64,000 bases of DNA from positions 650,474 to 714,473 of the forward strand of contig CAWIFL010000002.1 of the NCBI GenBank assembly GCA_963835535.1. The letters run 5' to 3'. The first letter of the stretch is position 1; each line of letters opens with the position of its first letter. Under the pieces are notes generated by a model. It was given only the letters and a program-made list of their open reading frames with translations, ran no database searches and was not told the DNA's origin. Both the position numbers and the translations under genes were made by a program. The stretch comes from Fen-1245 sp963835535 (GTDB taxonomy: Bacteria; Gemmatimonadota; Gemmatimonadetes; Gemmatimonadales; JACORV01). This document shows positions 35,587-44,156 of this stretch, in pieces.

Positions 35587-36579
35587 GCCGACGGCATCCG
35601 CCGGGCCCGAAACCAGGCCGCGGTCGCGGCCAGACCCGCTGACAGGCTGTGCGGCGGGACGTACCCGGTTCTCCTCAGCCGCGTCGAGTCGAGGACCAGC
35701 GAACCGGTCAGACCGTCCATGCCGTTCGCACTTATCCCGATAGGCACCACTCGCGAAACAAGCTCCGCGATCACTCCCCCCAGTCGCAGCAGCGCCGGCG
35801 GCACGGCCACCAGGCGGGCCGGGACATCGAGGGCCTGCGCGACCGCCCGCACGAGAAGCGGCGTGGACACGATCTCGGGGTCCGCAACCACGTACGTGCC
35901 CTCCGACCTCCCGTCGGCCAGAACCGCGAGCAGCGCCGCAACGAGGTTGCCGACGAACAGCATGCTGCGCTGGTTCCTGACGGCGCCCACGGGGATCGGA
36001 AGCCCACGGTCCACGACCTGGAACAAGCCGAAGCAGGTTGCCCTTCATGCCCGGCCCGTATACGAGCGGAGGGCGGAAGATCAGCGCTCTCATCCCGGCG
36101 CCGGCGGCCACTTCACGCACCAGGCCCTCGGCCTCCAGCTTGCTCACGCCGTACGCGCTGACCGGCGCCGGCGCCGTCGCTTCGTTGACGGGCCGCTCAC
36201 TCTTCCCGCACGTCGCGGCGATAGAGCTCATGAAGAGGAAATGCCGCACGCCAGCGCGCTCCGATTCCTCGAGCAGCGCCCGCGTGCCCTCCACGTTGAC
36301 GCGCCGGAATTCGTCGGACCTGAGGGCGTCCCGGATCACGACGTGGACCGCACCCGCCAGGTGGACGACGGTACGCACGCCGTCCAGCGCAGCGCCGAGC
36401 GCGGCGCGATCGAGCAGATCCCCGGAGACGGCCGCGACACCCGCCGGAAGTGACGTGGCGGGTGGCAGCACGAGCGCGCGCACCCTCATCCCGGAGCCGA
36501 CGAGCGCCCGCGAGACGTGCTGGCCGATGAAGCCGGTGGCGCCCGTGACGAGCACAACGTCACCGCCGTCGCCTGCCAC
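35583..36579 (-). CDS. NAD-dependent epimerase/dehydratase, WbpK-like (frameshift near 36030)
   Basis: Extended SDR, about 330 residues if repaired, from a GTG at 36579 just after the preceding stop. N-terminal Rossmann part: VVLVTGATGFIGQHVSRAL (G-x-x-G-x-x-G), VVHLAGAVHVVIRDALRSDEF, FLFMSSIAATCGKSERPVNE (Ser) and APVSAYGVSKLEAEGLV (YxxxK intact), FRPPLVYGPGMKGNL. The frame changes near 36030, then LFQVVDRGLPIPVGAVRNQRSMLFVGNLVAALL continues to the end. WbpK-like enzymes make 4-keto-reduced UDP-D-FucNAc for the WbpL-type transferase, and here the two genes are adjacent and coupled. The substrate is inferred by that parallel. Confidence 0.84.
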
Positions 36580-36580
36580 G

Positions 36581-37585
36581 TCAGCTCCCACCCCCTGTCG
36601 GGCGCCCCGCTTCGAGCGCCTCCCGAATCCAGGCGGCCGTCTGGTCAACGCCCTGCTGGAGTGTGTAAGGGAGCGGGCCGCAGATCTCCTGCGTCGCCGA
36701 CAGATCCAGCTGGTAAGCCGTCAACACGTTGTTAAGTCGGAATGTGTTGAACGGGAATCGACGAGCTCCGGCGAGGTTCAGAAGGTCCCCGACGTGCGCG
36801 GCCGTCCTGGCGACCATCAGGGGCATGGTACGGATCGGCGGGCCGCCGAGAGCGAGCCTAAACCGCTCCGCCCAATCTTCAATCGCGAGCGGCTCGTAGT
36901 CGGCGAGATAGAACACCCGGCGATGGATCCTCGCCGGCGGCGCCTCGGCCAGTCGCAGGTATTGGTGCACGACGTTGCCGATGTAGCCGTAGGATTTGCG
37001 GGTCGGCCCTCTGCCGACGTGGAAGTAGCGTCCGTCGCGCAGCATCCGGAAGAAGCGCAGATAGTGCGGGTTCATTCGCGCGCCCCAGATGGTCGTGGGA
37101 CGCACCAGGCACCAGGGCACACCTCCGCCGTCGCCGGCGCGGACGATCTGCTCGGTGCGCACCTTGCTCCGGCCATACTGCGTGGTCGGGCAGTAATCCC
37201 CGTCGTGCGCCGCACGGTAGCCGATCCGGCACACCAGCTGCGTGGACGTGCACACGAACCGGCGCACGCCCGGCGTTGCGCCGATCGCCGCCACCAGGTG
37301 CTCGACACCGGCGATGTTGGCGGCGTATCCTGTTTCGAGATCGGCGTGCTCGTCGAGATCGGTCCGTGCGGCGAGGTGAAAAATGACTTCCGGTTGGAAC
37401 CGCTGCAGTTGACCCGTCAAGCCAGGGAGGTCGAGCAGGTCGCAGTCACGCTGCTCCACGCCCTCGATCGGCGTGTGACCAGTCCGCCTGTCGAGCCCGA
37501 GAACCTGATCGCCGCGGCGCGCCAGAGCGTCCGCGAGGTGACTCCCGATGAAGCCTGAGGTACCGGTCACCAGCACCCTGGTCAT
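36581..37585 (-). CDS. NAD-dependent epimerase/dehydratase (extended SDR)
   Basis: 334 residues from ATG 37585. Marks: MTRVLVTGTSGFIGSHLADAL (GxxGxxG), VIFHLAARTDLDEHADLE, FVCTSTQLVCRIGY (Ser/Thr catalytic), and the YGRSKVRTEQIV segment with Y-x-x-x-K complete, then LVRPTTIWGARMNPHY and KSYGYIGNVVHQYLRLAE. The family is the nucleotide-sugar epimerase/4,6-dehydratase/reductase group; the substrate is not clear. First gene of the long minus-strand operon. Immediately upstream is the shared intergenic region with the divergent GDP-mannose epimerase-like gene, and the stop is two bases from the next start. Confidence 0.84.
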   Translation of the reverse strand: MTRVLVTGTSGFIGSHLADALARRGDQVLGLDRRTGHTPIEGVEQRDCDLLDLPGLTGQLQRFQPEVIFHLAARTDLDEHADLETGYAANIAGVEHLVAAIGATPGVRRFVCTSTQLVCRIGYRAAHDGDYCPTTQYGRSKVRTEQIVRAGDGGGVPWCLVRPTTIWGARMNPHYLRFFRMLRDGRYFHVGRGPTRKSYGYIGNVVHQYLRLAEAPPARIHRRVFYLADYEPLAIEDWAERFRLALGGPPIRTMPLMVARTAAHVGDLLNLAGARRFPFNTFRLNNVLTAYQLDLSATQEICGPLPYTLQQGVDQTAAWIREALEAGRPTGGGS

Positions 37586-37637
37586 GTGGTCGGTAATCTC
37601 CCCTGACGAGGCCGTCTGCGTCGCTCGTTCGCCGAGA

Positions 37638-37643
37638 AGTATA
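37638..37643 (-). promoter_or_regulatory. Candidate -10 element of the long minus-strand operon
   Basis: On the minus strand TATACT (one mismatch to TATAAT) lies about 53 bases before ATG 37585; the -35 position has only a weak TTTTCG with a 17-base spacer. The 154-base intergenic region 37586-37739 separates the divergent operons and must hold both promoters. For the plus-strand gene, GGAGG (37731-37735) four bases before ATG 37740 is a good ribosome-binding site. Confidence 0.35.
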
Positions 37644-37739
37644 GCAGTCGCAGGCGGTTGCGAAAACCTCGCCACCGACCGAACTTAGGGGCCAGCCGCG
37701 GCAAAGAGCCGCGTCACTTTCCGACTATGCGGAGGATGA

Positions 37740-38730
37740 ATGTCCGTGGAACGCGTCTTGATAGCGGGAGGAGGAGGGTTCATCGGCGGGCACCTCGCCG
37801 CTGAATTGCGCCGCCGGGGATGCGCCGTCCGAGCCGTGGACATCAAGCCAATCGAAGAGTGGTATCAGGTCTTCGACGATGTGGAGAACGTCGTCGCCGA
37901 CCTCAAGCTCCGGGAGGCATGCGAGCGTGCCTGTCGCGGCGTCGACACCGTGTATCAGCTCGCGGCCGACATGGGAGGCATGGGCTTCATCGAGAACAAC
38001 AAGGCGCTGTGCATGCTCTCAGTGCTCATCAACACCCACATGCTCCAGGCGGCCCGCGCGGCCGGGGTCAGCCGGTACTTCTACTCCTCTTCGGCGTGCG
38101 TGTACAACGCAGACAAGCAGACGCTCGACCAACGTCGTGCCTCTCAAGGAGGAAGACGCCTATCCCGCGATGCCCGAGGACGGCTACGGGTGGGAGAAGC
38201 TCTTCTCGGAGCGGATGTGCCGGCATTTCCGCGAGGACTTCGGCTTCCCACGCGCGTGGCCCGGTTCCACAACGTCTACGGCCCGCTTGGCACGTGGGAC
38301 GGCGGACGGGAGAAGGCTCCCGCGGCGATTTGCCGGAAGGTCATTCACGCGCTGGAGAACCGGCGAGAACGGCATCGAGATCTGGGGCAGCGGGGAGCAG
38401 ACGCGTTCGTTCATGTACATCGACGACTGCATCAAGGGCATCCTGCAAATTACGGCCAGCGACATCATCGAGCCCATCAACCTCGGATCCAACGAGCTCG
38501 TCACGATCAACCAGCTCGTGGACATCGTCGAGGACATCGCCGGCGTGAAACTCGAGCGCCGCTACAACCTCGCGGCCCCGAAGGGCGTCAACGGACGCAA
38601 CTCCGACAACACGCGCATCAAGAAGCTCCTGGGATGGGAGCCGTCCATTCCCCTGCGCACGGGCATGGAAACCACTTATCGCTGGATTCACGACGAATAC
38701 GTGAAAGCCAACGGCGCCAAGCGTTCGTGA
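37740..38730 (+). CDS. GDP-mannose 3,5-epimerase-like SDR (three frameshifts)
   Basis: Extended SDR of about 330 residues. The family-specific AADMGGMGFIENNKA is in the N-terminal part, as in plant GDP-mannose 3,5-epimerase (GME), and later marks also match: ATPFHNVYGPLGTW-like WDGGREKAPAAICRK, the IWGSGEQTRSFMYIDDCIKGI strand and VNGRNSDNTRIKKLLGWEPS. The catalytic pair is YGWEK. The reading frame moves from 3 to 1 near 38130, back to 3 near 38250 and to 1 near 38360; these are probably errors as every segment stays homologous. GGAGG precedes ATG 37740. GME makes GDP-L-galactose or GDP-L-gulose from GDP-D-mannose, so the polymer may have one of these L-sugars. Confidence 0.82.
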
Positions 38731-39998
38731 CGGCGCAGGCGCAGGCGACGCCGGCGGCCGCCACGCGGCCGCCTCGCCCGAAGACCATCGTTCTCCTCTG
38801 CCAGCATTTCTTCCCCGAGATGATCTCGACGGGGATCCACATGACGGAACTGGCCGTCGCCCTCACGCGACTGGGCTGGGCCATCAGCGCCGTCTGCGCC
38901 CAACCACGCCTGCTGGTCGCAACCAACAACGCGCGCGTCCCGACCCAAATGACATACCAAGGCATCAGGATAGCCAGATCCGGCGCCTTGGGTTCACATG
39001 ACGGCCTCGCGAGCCGGCTGCTCTTCGCGATGACGTTTTCGCTGACCAGCATCGTGCAGGTCCTCCGTGTCGGGCGCGGGGCGCGGGGCGTCGTCCTGAC
39101 AACCAACCCTCCTTTCCTTGGCTTGGCGGCGTGGCTGATCAGCAAGATGCGTTTCTTACCCTACGCGCTCATTGTCTACGATGTCTACCCGGAGATCGCA
39201 GTTCGCCTCGGCGTGGTCCGAGCCGGGTCCTTCCTGGAGCGCCTGTGGGAGCATCTGACTCGGGCCGTGCTGAACGAGGCCGCCGCAGTGATCGTGATCG
39301 GCCGGGACATGGAACCGATCATCGCGGCCAAGATGCGACCCGACCGCCGAGAGCGCATTCGACTCATCCCGAACTGGTCGGACGACCACGTCGTCGCTCC
39401 GATGCGGCCGGAGGAGAACCCGTTCATTCAGGAGCATCACCTTCACGGGCGGTTTGTCGTCCAGTACGCCGGTCGAATGGGGCGCACGCACAACCTCGAG
39501 CCGCTGGTCGCGGCAGCCGATCTGCTGCGTGACGAGGGCATAGTCTTCCAGTTCATCGGCGATGGGGCAAAACGTAGTGACCTGCTCACGCTGTGTCGCG
39601 TCCAGGGCTTGTCAAACGTCGTGTTCCTTCCCTACCAGCCGATGGAGCGGCTGCGCGAGATGCTGGCAGCCGCTGACGTCTCCGTGGTATGCCTGGAGCG
39701 CCAGTTCACCGGACTCTCGGTGCCCAGCAAGACCTACGGCGTGATGGCTGCGGGAAGGCCAATCCTCGCCTTCCTCGATCCGGAGAGCGAGATAGGACGA
39801 ACAATCGTGGAGAACAACTGCGGTGTGGTGCTTCGGGATCCCACTGGCACGCAAGTGGCTTCTATCGTCCGCGAGCTGAAGCAGAATCGTGCCCGACTCG
39901 AGCGAATGGGGCAGAACGGCCGATCCGCGTTTCTGGCGAACTACACGCTCAGTCTCGCAGCCCAGCGGTACGATGCCTGCCTATCCGCCGTGCTCTGA
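38727..39998 (+). CDS. Family 4 glycosyltransferase, WbuB-like
   Basis: 423 residues from GTG 38727, overlapping the epimerase stop (GTGA). Marks of the WbuB group: CQHFFPEMISTGIHMTELAVALTRLG near the N-terminus, VVLTTNPPFLGLAAWLISK, LIVYDVYPEIAVRLGVV, IVIGRDMEPIIAAKM and the donor-site ADVSVVCLERQFTGLSVPSKTYGVMAAGRPILAFLDPESEIG. WbuB is a fucosyltransferase-like enzyme (FucNAc), and the neighbour makes a GDP-L-hexose, so an L-sugar donor is plausible but not established. It overlaps the end of the convergent glycosyltransferase by 18 bases. Confidence 0.88.
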   Translation: MTAQAQATPAAATRPPRPKTIVLLCQHFFPEMISTGIHMTELAVALTRLGWAISAVCAQPRLLVATNNARVPTQMTYQGIRIARSGALGSHDGLASRLLFAMTFSLTSIVQVLRVGRGARGVVLTTNPPFLGLAAWLISKMRFLPYALIVYDVYPEIAVRLGVVRAGSFLERLWEHLTRAVLNEAAAVIVIGRDMEPIIAAKMRPDRRERIRLIPNWSDDHVVAPMRPEENPFIQEHHLHGRFVVQYAGRMGRTHNLEPLVAAADLLRDEGIVFQFIGDGAKRSDLLTLCRVQGLSNVVFLPYQPMERLREMLAAADVSVVCLERQFTGLSVPSKTYGVMAAGRPILAFLDPESEIGRTIVENNCGVVLRDPTGTQVASIVRELKQNRARLERMGQNGRSAFLANYTLSLAAQRYDACLSAVL

Positions 39999-41195
39999 CC
40001 TGCCATTTGCAGCGGCGGGCCGTAGCACCTCTCGGTACAGGGTCTCAAGCCGTGACACCACCGCAGGAAGCGTGTAGTCCCGAACGAGGATCTCTCGGCC
40101 TGCCGCCCCAAAGCGTGCGCGCAAGCCGGGATCATCAAGCAGGCGCCGCAACCCGCTAGCCATCGCCTTGCTCTCGCACGGGACAACGATCGCGGCTCGA
40201 TCCCGAAATGCTGGCGCCAGCTGGCAGCCTTCTGAGAGAAGCATCGGCCGAGATGCGGCGCAAGCCTCCAGAACCACCATCCCGAAGGAATCGTAGCGGC
40301 TTGGCAGCGCGAACACATCCGCGTCGATCATGGCTTCGATTACCTCCCTATCGTCGTGTAGCGGGCCCGTCATCACGATGGATCGCCCCCGCGCAGCGCG
40401 AGCAATCATCTCTCGCAGTTGCCCTGCGAGCCCATGATCGGGGCCAACGAGCACGAGCACCGCATCCGCAGCCTGGAGCTCGCAGAAAGCTCGCAGGAGC
40501 ACGTCGGGCCCCTTCGTCAGCTCGAGCCGCCCAAGGAACAGGACCATGCGGCTCTCCGGCGCAATGCTGTGACGGGCGCGAAATCGCCCGCGCTCGGGAA
40601 GCGGCTCAAGACGCGTGAGATCGAGCCCATTGGGCACGACAACGGAGCGCTCCCGGCTCACTCCCGCTTGCGCGAAAAGCTCCCTCTCGCTTTCCGTATC
40701 AGCGATGAAGCGGGAAGCGCCCTCAAGCAGCGGCCGTCCTAGCCATCGGTCGTAGACTCGCTTGAGCCGCTGACTCCGCTCTCCAGGCCGAAGGGTTCCG
40801 TGTGGCTGAAGCAGGTATGGCACTCCAGCTCTCCGCGCAGCCCGAGCGGCTGCGTAGGCGAGGAACGATCGGAACTCATGTAGATGCAGGAGGTCGTGCA
40901 CCCTCAGTTCGGCCTCCAGCCGCCGCGCGGCTCCATGGACGTAGTGTGGACCGAAGCTCCCTGGCCACCAAGGAATCGTCGACGTCCGGAGGTAGACCAC
41001 CCGAACTCCGTCCTCGGTAATGCGCTCCTCCGTACCAGGAAAGAGTGACGTGCGCCGATCTCTGCGATTGGTGCAGATGTACGTGACTTGATGTCCGCGA
41101 GCCACCAGCGCTCGGGCGTTGGCCTGCGCGACTCGTACGGAGCCGCCGAGGTTGTCTCCGGCACCGAAGCCGAGAGCCTCAAAAAGTATGCGCAT
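39981..41195 (-). CDS. Family 4 glycosyltransferase
   Basis: 404 residues. Marks: MRILFEALGFGAGDNLGGSVRVAQANARAL (G-G loop), LLQPHGTLRPGERSQRLKRVYDRW, FIADTESERELFAQAG, VVVPNGLDLTRLEPLPE, MVLFLGRLELTKGPDVLLRAF and the E-x7-E donor site ALPSRYDSFGMVVLEACAASRPMLLSE. It is a typical complete enzyme. Intergenic space of about 20 bases separates it from the remnant at 41214-41472. Its donor is unknown. Lowercase of the organism's codon use is normal here. Convergent with the WbuB-like gene. Confidence 0.87.
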   Translation of the reverse strand: MRILFEALGFGAGDNLGGSVRVAQANARALVARGHQVTYICTNRRDRRTSLFPGTEERITEDGVRVVYLRTSTIPWWPGSFGPHYVHGAARRLEAELRVHDLLHLHEFRSFLAYAAARAARRAGVPYLLQPHGTLRPGERSQRLKRVYDRWLGRPLLEGASRFIADTESERELFAQAGVSRERSVVVPNGLDLTRLEPLPERGRFRARHSIAPESRMVLFLGRLELTKGPDVLLRAFCELQAADAVLVLVGPDHGLAGQLREMIARAARGRSIVMTGPLHDDREVIEAMIDADVFALPSRYDSFGMVVLEACAASRPMLLSEGCQLAPAFRDRAAIVVPCESKAMASGLRRLLDDPGLRARFGAAGREILVRDYTLPAVVSRLETLYREVLRPAAANGRSEHGG

Positions 41196-41213
41196 GTCGG
41201 TGGGCTGGCCGCG

Positions 41214-41472
41214 CTATCTAGCAGGCAATGTACGGAAAATGCGCCGCTTGACTTCGCCGGCGTCCGCGAGCGCCAGGTGGTAGTCCGCCGGAACGCCGAT
41301 CTCCAGGTGCGGTGAGGAACCGGTCAAGGCGCGCACCTCCGCGATATCCGCACAGCGGCGCGCAACGCACGCGGAAGCCGTTCCGCGCTCACACGGCCGC
41401 CAGCGTGAAACCAACACACCCCACGCCAATGACGGCGACCTGCGTCGTGTTGTTGCTCGCGTCCGGACTCAT
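41214..41472 (-). pseudogene. Remnant of a nucleotide-sugar dehydrogenase plus unknown C-terminal stretch
   Basis: ATG 41472 overlaps the preceding stop (ATGA) and reads VAVIGVGCVGFTLAAV, the first strand and Gly-loop of UDP-glucose/UDP-ManNAc dehydrogenases (normally VAVIGxGYVGLxxA), but stops after 27 residues at 41389. The rest of the normal ~430-residue enzyme is absent. In another frame, an open stretch ends ADIAEVRALTGSSPHLEIGVPADYHLALADAGEVKRRIF near 41214, which I cannot place. The overlap shows it was once a coupled member of this operon, later lost by deletion. Confidence 0.6.
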
Positions 41473-42635
41473 GACGCTCCCGTGGCGCCGGCCCGGGCCA
41501 GCAGCTCGGCGTAGACGTGACGAAGAACCTCCACCTCGCGCTCGACCCCGAACTCGGGCGCCCGAGCCCGTCCGGCCTGGGACAGTCGCCCCCACAACGC
41601 GGCGTCTCGCAGCAGGCGCACCACTCCCGCGGCGATGGCTGCGGGGTCCTTGGGTGGGACCACCAGCCCGTCCTCGCCGTGCCGGACGATCTCCGGCACC
41701 ACGGCCACGTTCGTCGTCACGAAGGGCGTGCCGACCAGCCACGCCTCGAGGAGTACCCGGGGCAGGCCGTCGTAGCCAGGGTCTGACGGGAACACGAACA
41801 CGTCCAGCTGCGCCATCGCGCTGCGCCCCTCTGGCACCCACCCCACGAAATCCACCCGGTCCCGAACCCCCATGTCACCCGCAAGCGCCTCGAGCGACGG
41901 GCGGTAGGAACCATCCCCCACCACGCGGAAGCGCACCTCCGGGACCGCCTGGACGATGGCCGGAGCGGCCCGCAGCAGGTGCTGCACCCCCTTTTCCGGG
42001 ATGAGCTCCCCGATTGTGCCCACGACGGGCTGATCGCGCCGCAGTCCCTGACGCGGGGCGTCGCCCGCATCCAGTTCTACGCCGCTGTATAGCACCTGCA
42101 CCTGATCCGGGGCGTACCCGAATTCCTCGATCAGCTCACGCCTCGTCGCCCCGGAGATAGCCAGCACCCGGTCGATGCGGCGTCGCGCCAAGCCGATGCC
42201 GGCACGGTAGAGACGCGCCTTCCACGCCGACGTGTGCGCCACGAGATAGCCGATTCCCGACGACACTACCACCGGCACGCCAGCCAGTCGCGCCGCCACG
42301 CTACCGAGGATATCCCCCTGGACCATCACCGAATGCACGATGTGGGGACGCTCGGCCTTGAACAAACGCCGCAGCGCAGCGATCGCGGGCACGTAGAGCA
42401 ACGCCGGAGACCGCAGTGCACCGACGTGGATTAGCCGCACGTGAGGCCAGGGCGCCAACGCGGCCTCGACCCGCTCAGGCTCGCGCGAAAAGTATGCCAG
42501 AGACAGATCGTAGCAGTCCGCCGTGAGGTGCCGGATCCATCCCCGAAGTATGTCAAAGCCCCCGCCACGCGCTACCAGGGGGGAAACCACCCAAATGACC
42601 TTGAGCCGCGACACGGGCGCGAAATCTACGGCCAT
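41469..42635 (-). CDS. Family 4 glycosyltransferase
   Basis: 388 residues from ATG 42635; 18 codons are open further upstream but lack features. Marks: LKVIWVVSPLVARGGGFDILRG (Gly loop), PHIVHSVMVQGDILGSVAARLAGVPVVVSSGIGYLVAH, RVLAISGATRRELIEEFG, VLYSGVELDAG, VGTIGELIPEKGVQHLLRAA and the donor site FPSDPGYDGLPRVLLEAWLVGTPFVTT (E-x7-E as GLPRVLLE; the first Glu replaced by Gly, as in WbnH-like subgroups). Divergent from the second O-antigen polymerase-like gene, so the 60-base region around 42640-42698 probably holds both promoters. Substrate unknown. Confidence 0.86.
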   Translation of the reverse strand: MAVDFAPVSRLKVIWVVSPLVARGGGFDILRGWIRHLTADCYDLSLAYFSREPERVEAALAPWPHVRLIHVGALRSPALLYVPAIAALRRLFKAERPHIVHSVMVQGDILGSVAARLAGVPVVVSSGIGYLVAHTSAWKARLYRAGIGLARRRIDRVLAISGATRRELIEEFGYAPDQVQVLYSGVELDAGDAPRQGLRRDQPVVGTIGELIPEKGVQHLLRAAPAIVQAVPEVRFRVVGDGSYRPSLEALAGDMGVRDRVDFVGWVPEGRSAMAQLDVFVFPSDPGYDGLPRVLLEAWLVGTPFVTTNVAVVPEIVRHGEDGLVVPPKDPAAIAAGVVRLLRDAALWGRLSQAGRARAPEFGVEREVEVLRHVYAELLARAGATGAS

Positions 42636-42698
42636 CCACTCGAGGACACCAGCGGAGCGACGATTGCAATACGATTCTCGGCGACCCACATTTCACGC

Positions 42699-44156
42699 GT
42701 GGGCACGCAAGATCTCGCGCTCCCTAGGGTCCAGGCCGGTCTGGGGGCCGACAGCCCCGGCGGTCGCCTCACGACCAAGGCGACCGCCGGTTATCTCGCG
42801 GGCAGTGCGCTTGTGGCTGCGTTGGGCGCAATGGTCCACTCCGGTCCGCAAACCGACGCTCTGGTCGCCGGTGCGTTCCTCGCCGCATTGCCCTGGCTGC
42901 TGGCAGCCAGCACCGAGTCGCTGCTGGTTCTCACCGTGCTCGCGCTCCCGTTCGACACGTGGAAGATCTGGTCGGTGCTGTCCGCTACGAATGTGCTTAT
43001 CACGATCGTGGTTCTCCGGATGGTCTTCGACGCCGCGCGCGGGGTGCGCCGGTTGCGGCCGAGTTTCGCGTACCGGCCACTCCTTGCGGTGGGCTTCGCC
43101 GTCGTCGCATCGACCGCGTTGGCCGCGGATCGCGCCAGCGCCGCCCGCCTTCTTGTGTCGGTGTTCGGGGCCGGTGGCTTCGCCGTGGCTCTTGTGAACT
43201 ACGCTGACCGCCCACAGGTACGCGAGCGTCTGCTCGATGCCCTCTTTGCAGCCAGTCTCGTGATGAGCACGACGGCGATTGTACAGTTCATTGCGTACCA
43301 ATACGGGCGGGAATTGTGGGCCCCCTCTGCGGCGTACTATGTGTACAATCTCGGCAGCTACCAGATCAAGGCGAGCGGCCTGTTCAACGCGCCCGGCAAC
43401 CTTTCGGCCTACCTTCTGCCTGGCGTCGCGTGCGGCTTGGTCTTGTGGGGCCGACCACTGCCCGGCGTTCAACGTGCGATTCGCAATATCGCCACCGTGC
43501 TCTGCGTCGCGGCATCCGCACTCACCTTCACACGCGCGTCGCTGCTGACAATCGCAGTTCTTGGCACCGGCATCGCCATTGCGAAGTTATCCAGCCGGCT
43601 GCGCCATGTGTGGACGGCAGTGCTCACCGCGATCACACTGTCCGCGGTCGCAGCGATTGTTGCCGGCCCGAGGTTGATTGCGTTCCTCACCGCAATGAGT
43701 CCGTTCTCTGTCTATAGCCGTGCGAGTATCTACCTAGGTGCGCTCGACAGCTTCCGAGCGCACCCGGTCTTCGGCACGGGACTCGGCGCGCAGGTTCACC
43801 AGAACTGGACGAATCCGGAGTTGTACGACCTCGCCTCCTCGGTAACATCCCAGGACATTGGCGCGAACACCGTCGCCCCGCGCGATACGCACAGCACGCC
43901 GCTGCAGATCGCCGTCGACATGGGGATAGTCGGGCTGCTTGCCTACGGGTGGCTGTTTGCTGCGACGTTCCGCCGCGGAGTCCGCGCTGTACGAGCGCCG
44001 GATCAGGACGATCGGGCCGTGGCGGCGGCGATGCTGGCCGCCACCCTCGGCACGCTCTTTGTGCTTCTCTTCAACGATGGTGTGGCGATGAAGCCACTGT
44101 GGATGATGCTCGGGTTGCTGTGGACCCTGGCACCCGGGGCATCAACCGCCTCCTGA
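42699..44156 (+). CDS. O-antigen ligase/polymerase family membrane protein, copy 2
   Basis: 485 residues from GTG 42699; the frame is open further upstream, but that DNA lies in the divergent glycosyltransferase. About 10-12 hydrophobic helices. Marks of the Wzy/WaaL family: loop with SAAYYVYNLGSYQIKASGLFNAPGNLSAYLLPGVACG, LTFTRASLLTIAVLG (arginine in helix), RASIYLGALDSFRAHPVFGTGLGAQVH (H-P-x-x-G-x-G-x-G) and a periplasmic DTHSTPLQIAVDMGIVGLLAYGW (H in loop, characteristic of the Wzy_C pattern). Unrelated at the detailed level to copy 1, so the two probably act on different polymers. Convergent with wzz copy 2 (15-base overlap). Confidence 0.83.
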   Translation: MGTQDLALPRVQAGLGADSPGGRLTTKATAGYLAGSALVAALGAMVHSGPQTDALVAGAFLAALPWLLAASTESLLVLTVLALPFDTWKIWSVLSATNVLITIVVLRMVFDAARGVRRLRPSFAYRPLLAVGFAVVASTALAADRASAARLLVSVFGAGGFAVALVNYADRPQVRERLLDALFAASLVMSTTAIVQFIAYQYGRELWAPSAAYYVYNLGSYQIKASGLFNAPGNLSAYLLPGVACGLVLWGRPLPGVQRAIRNIATVLCVAASALTFTRASLLTIAVLGTGIAIAKLSSRLRHVWTAVLTAITLSAVAAIVAGPRLIAFLTAMSPFSVYSRASIYLGALDSFRAHPVFGTGLGAQVHQNWTNPELYDLASSVTSQDIGANTVAPRDTHSTPLQIAVDMGIVGLLAYGWLFAATFRRGVRAVRAPDQDDRAVAAAMLAATLGTLFVLLFNDGVAMKPLWMMLGLLWTLAPGASTAS

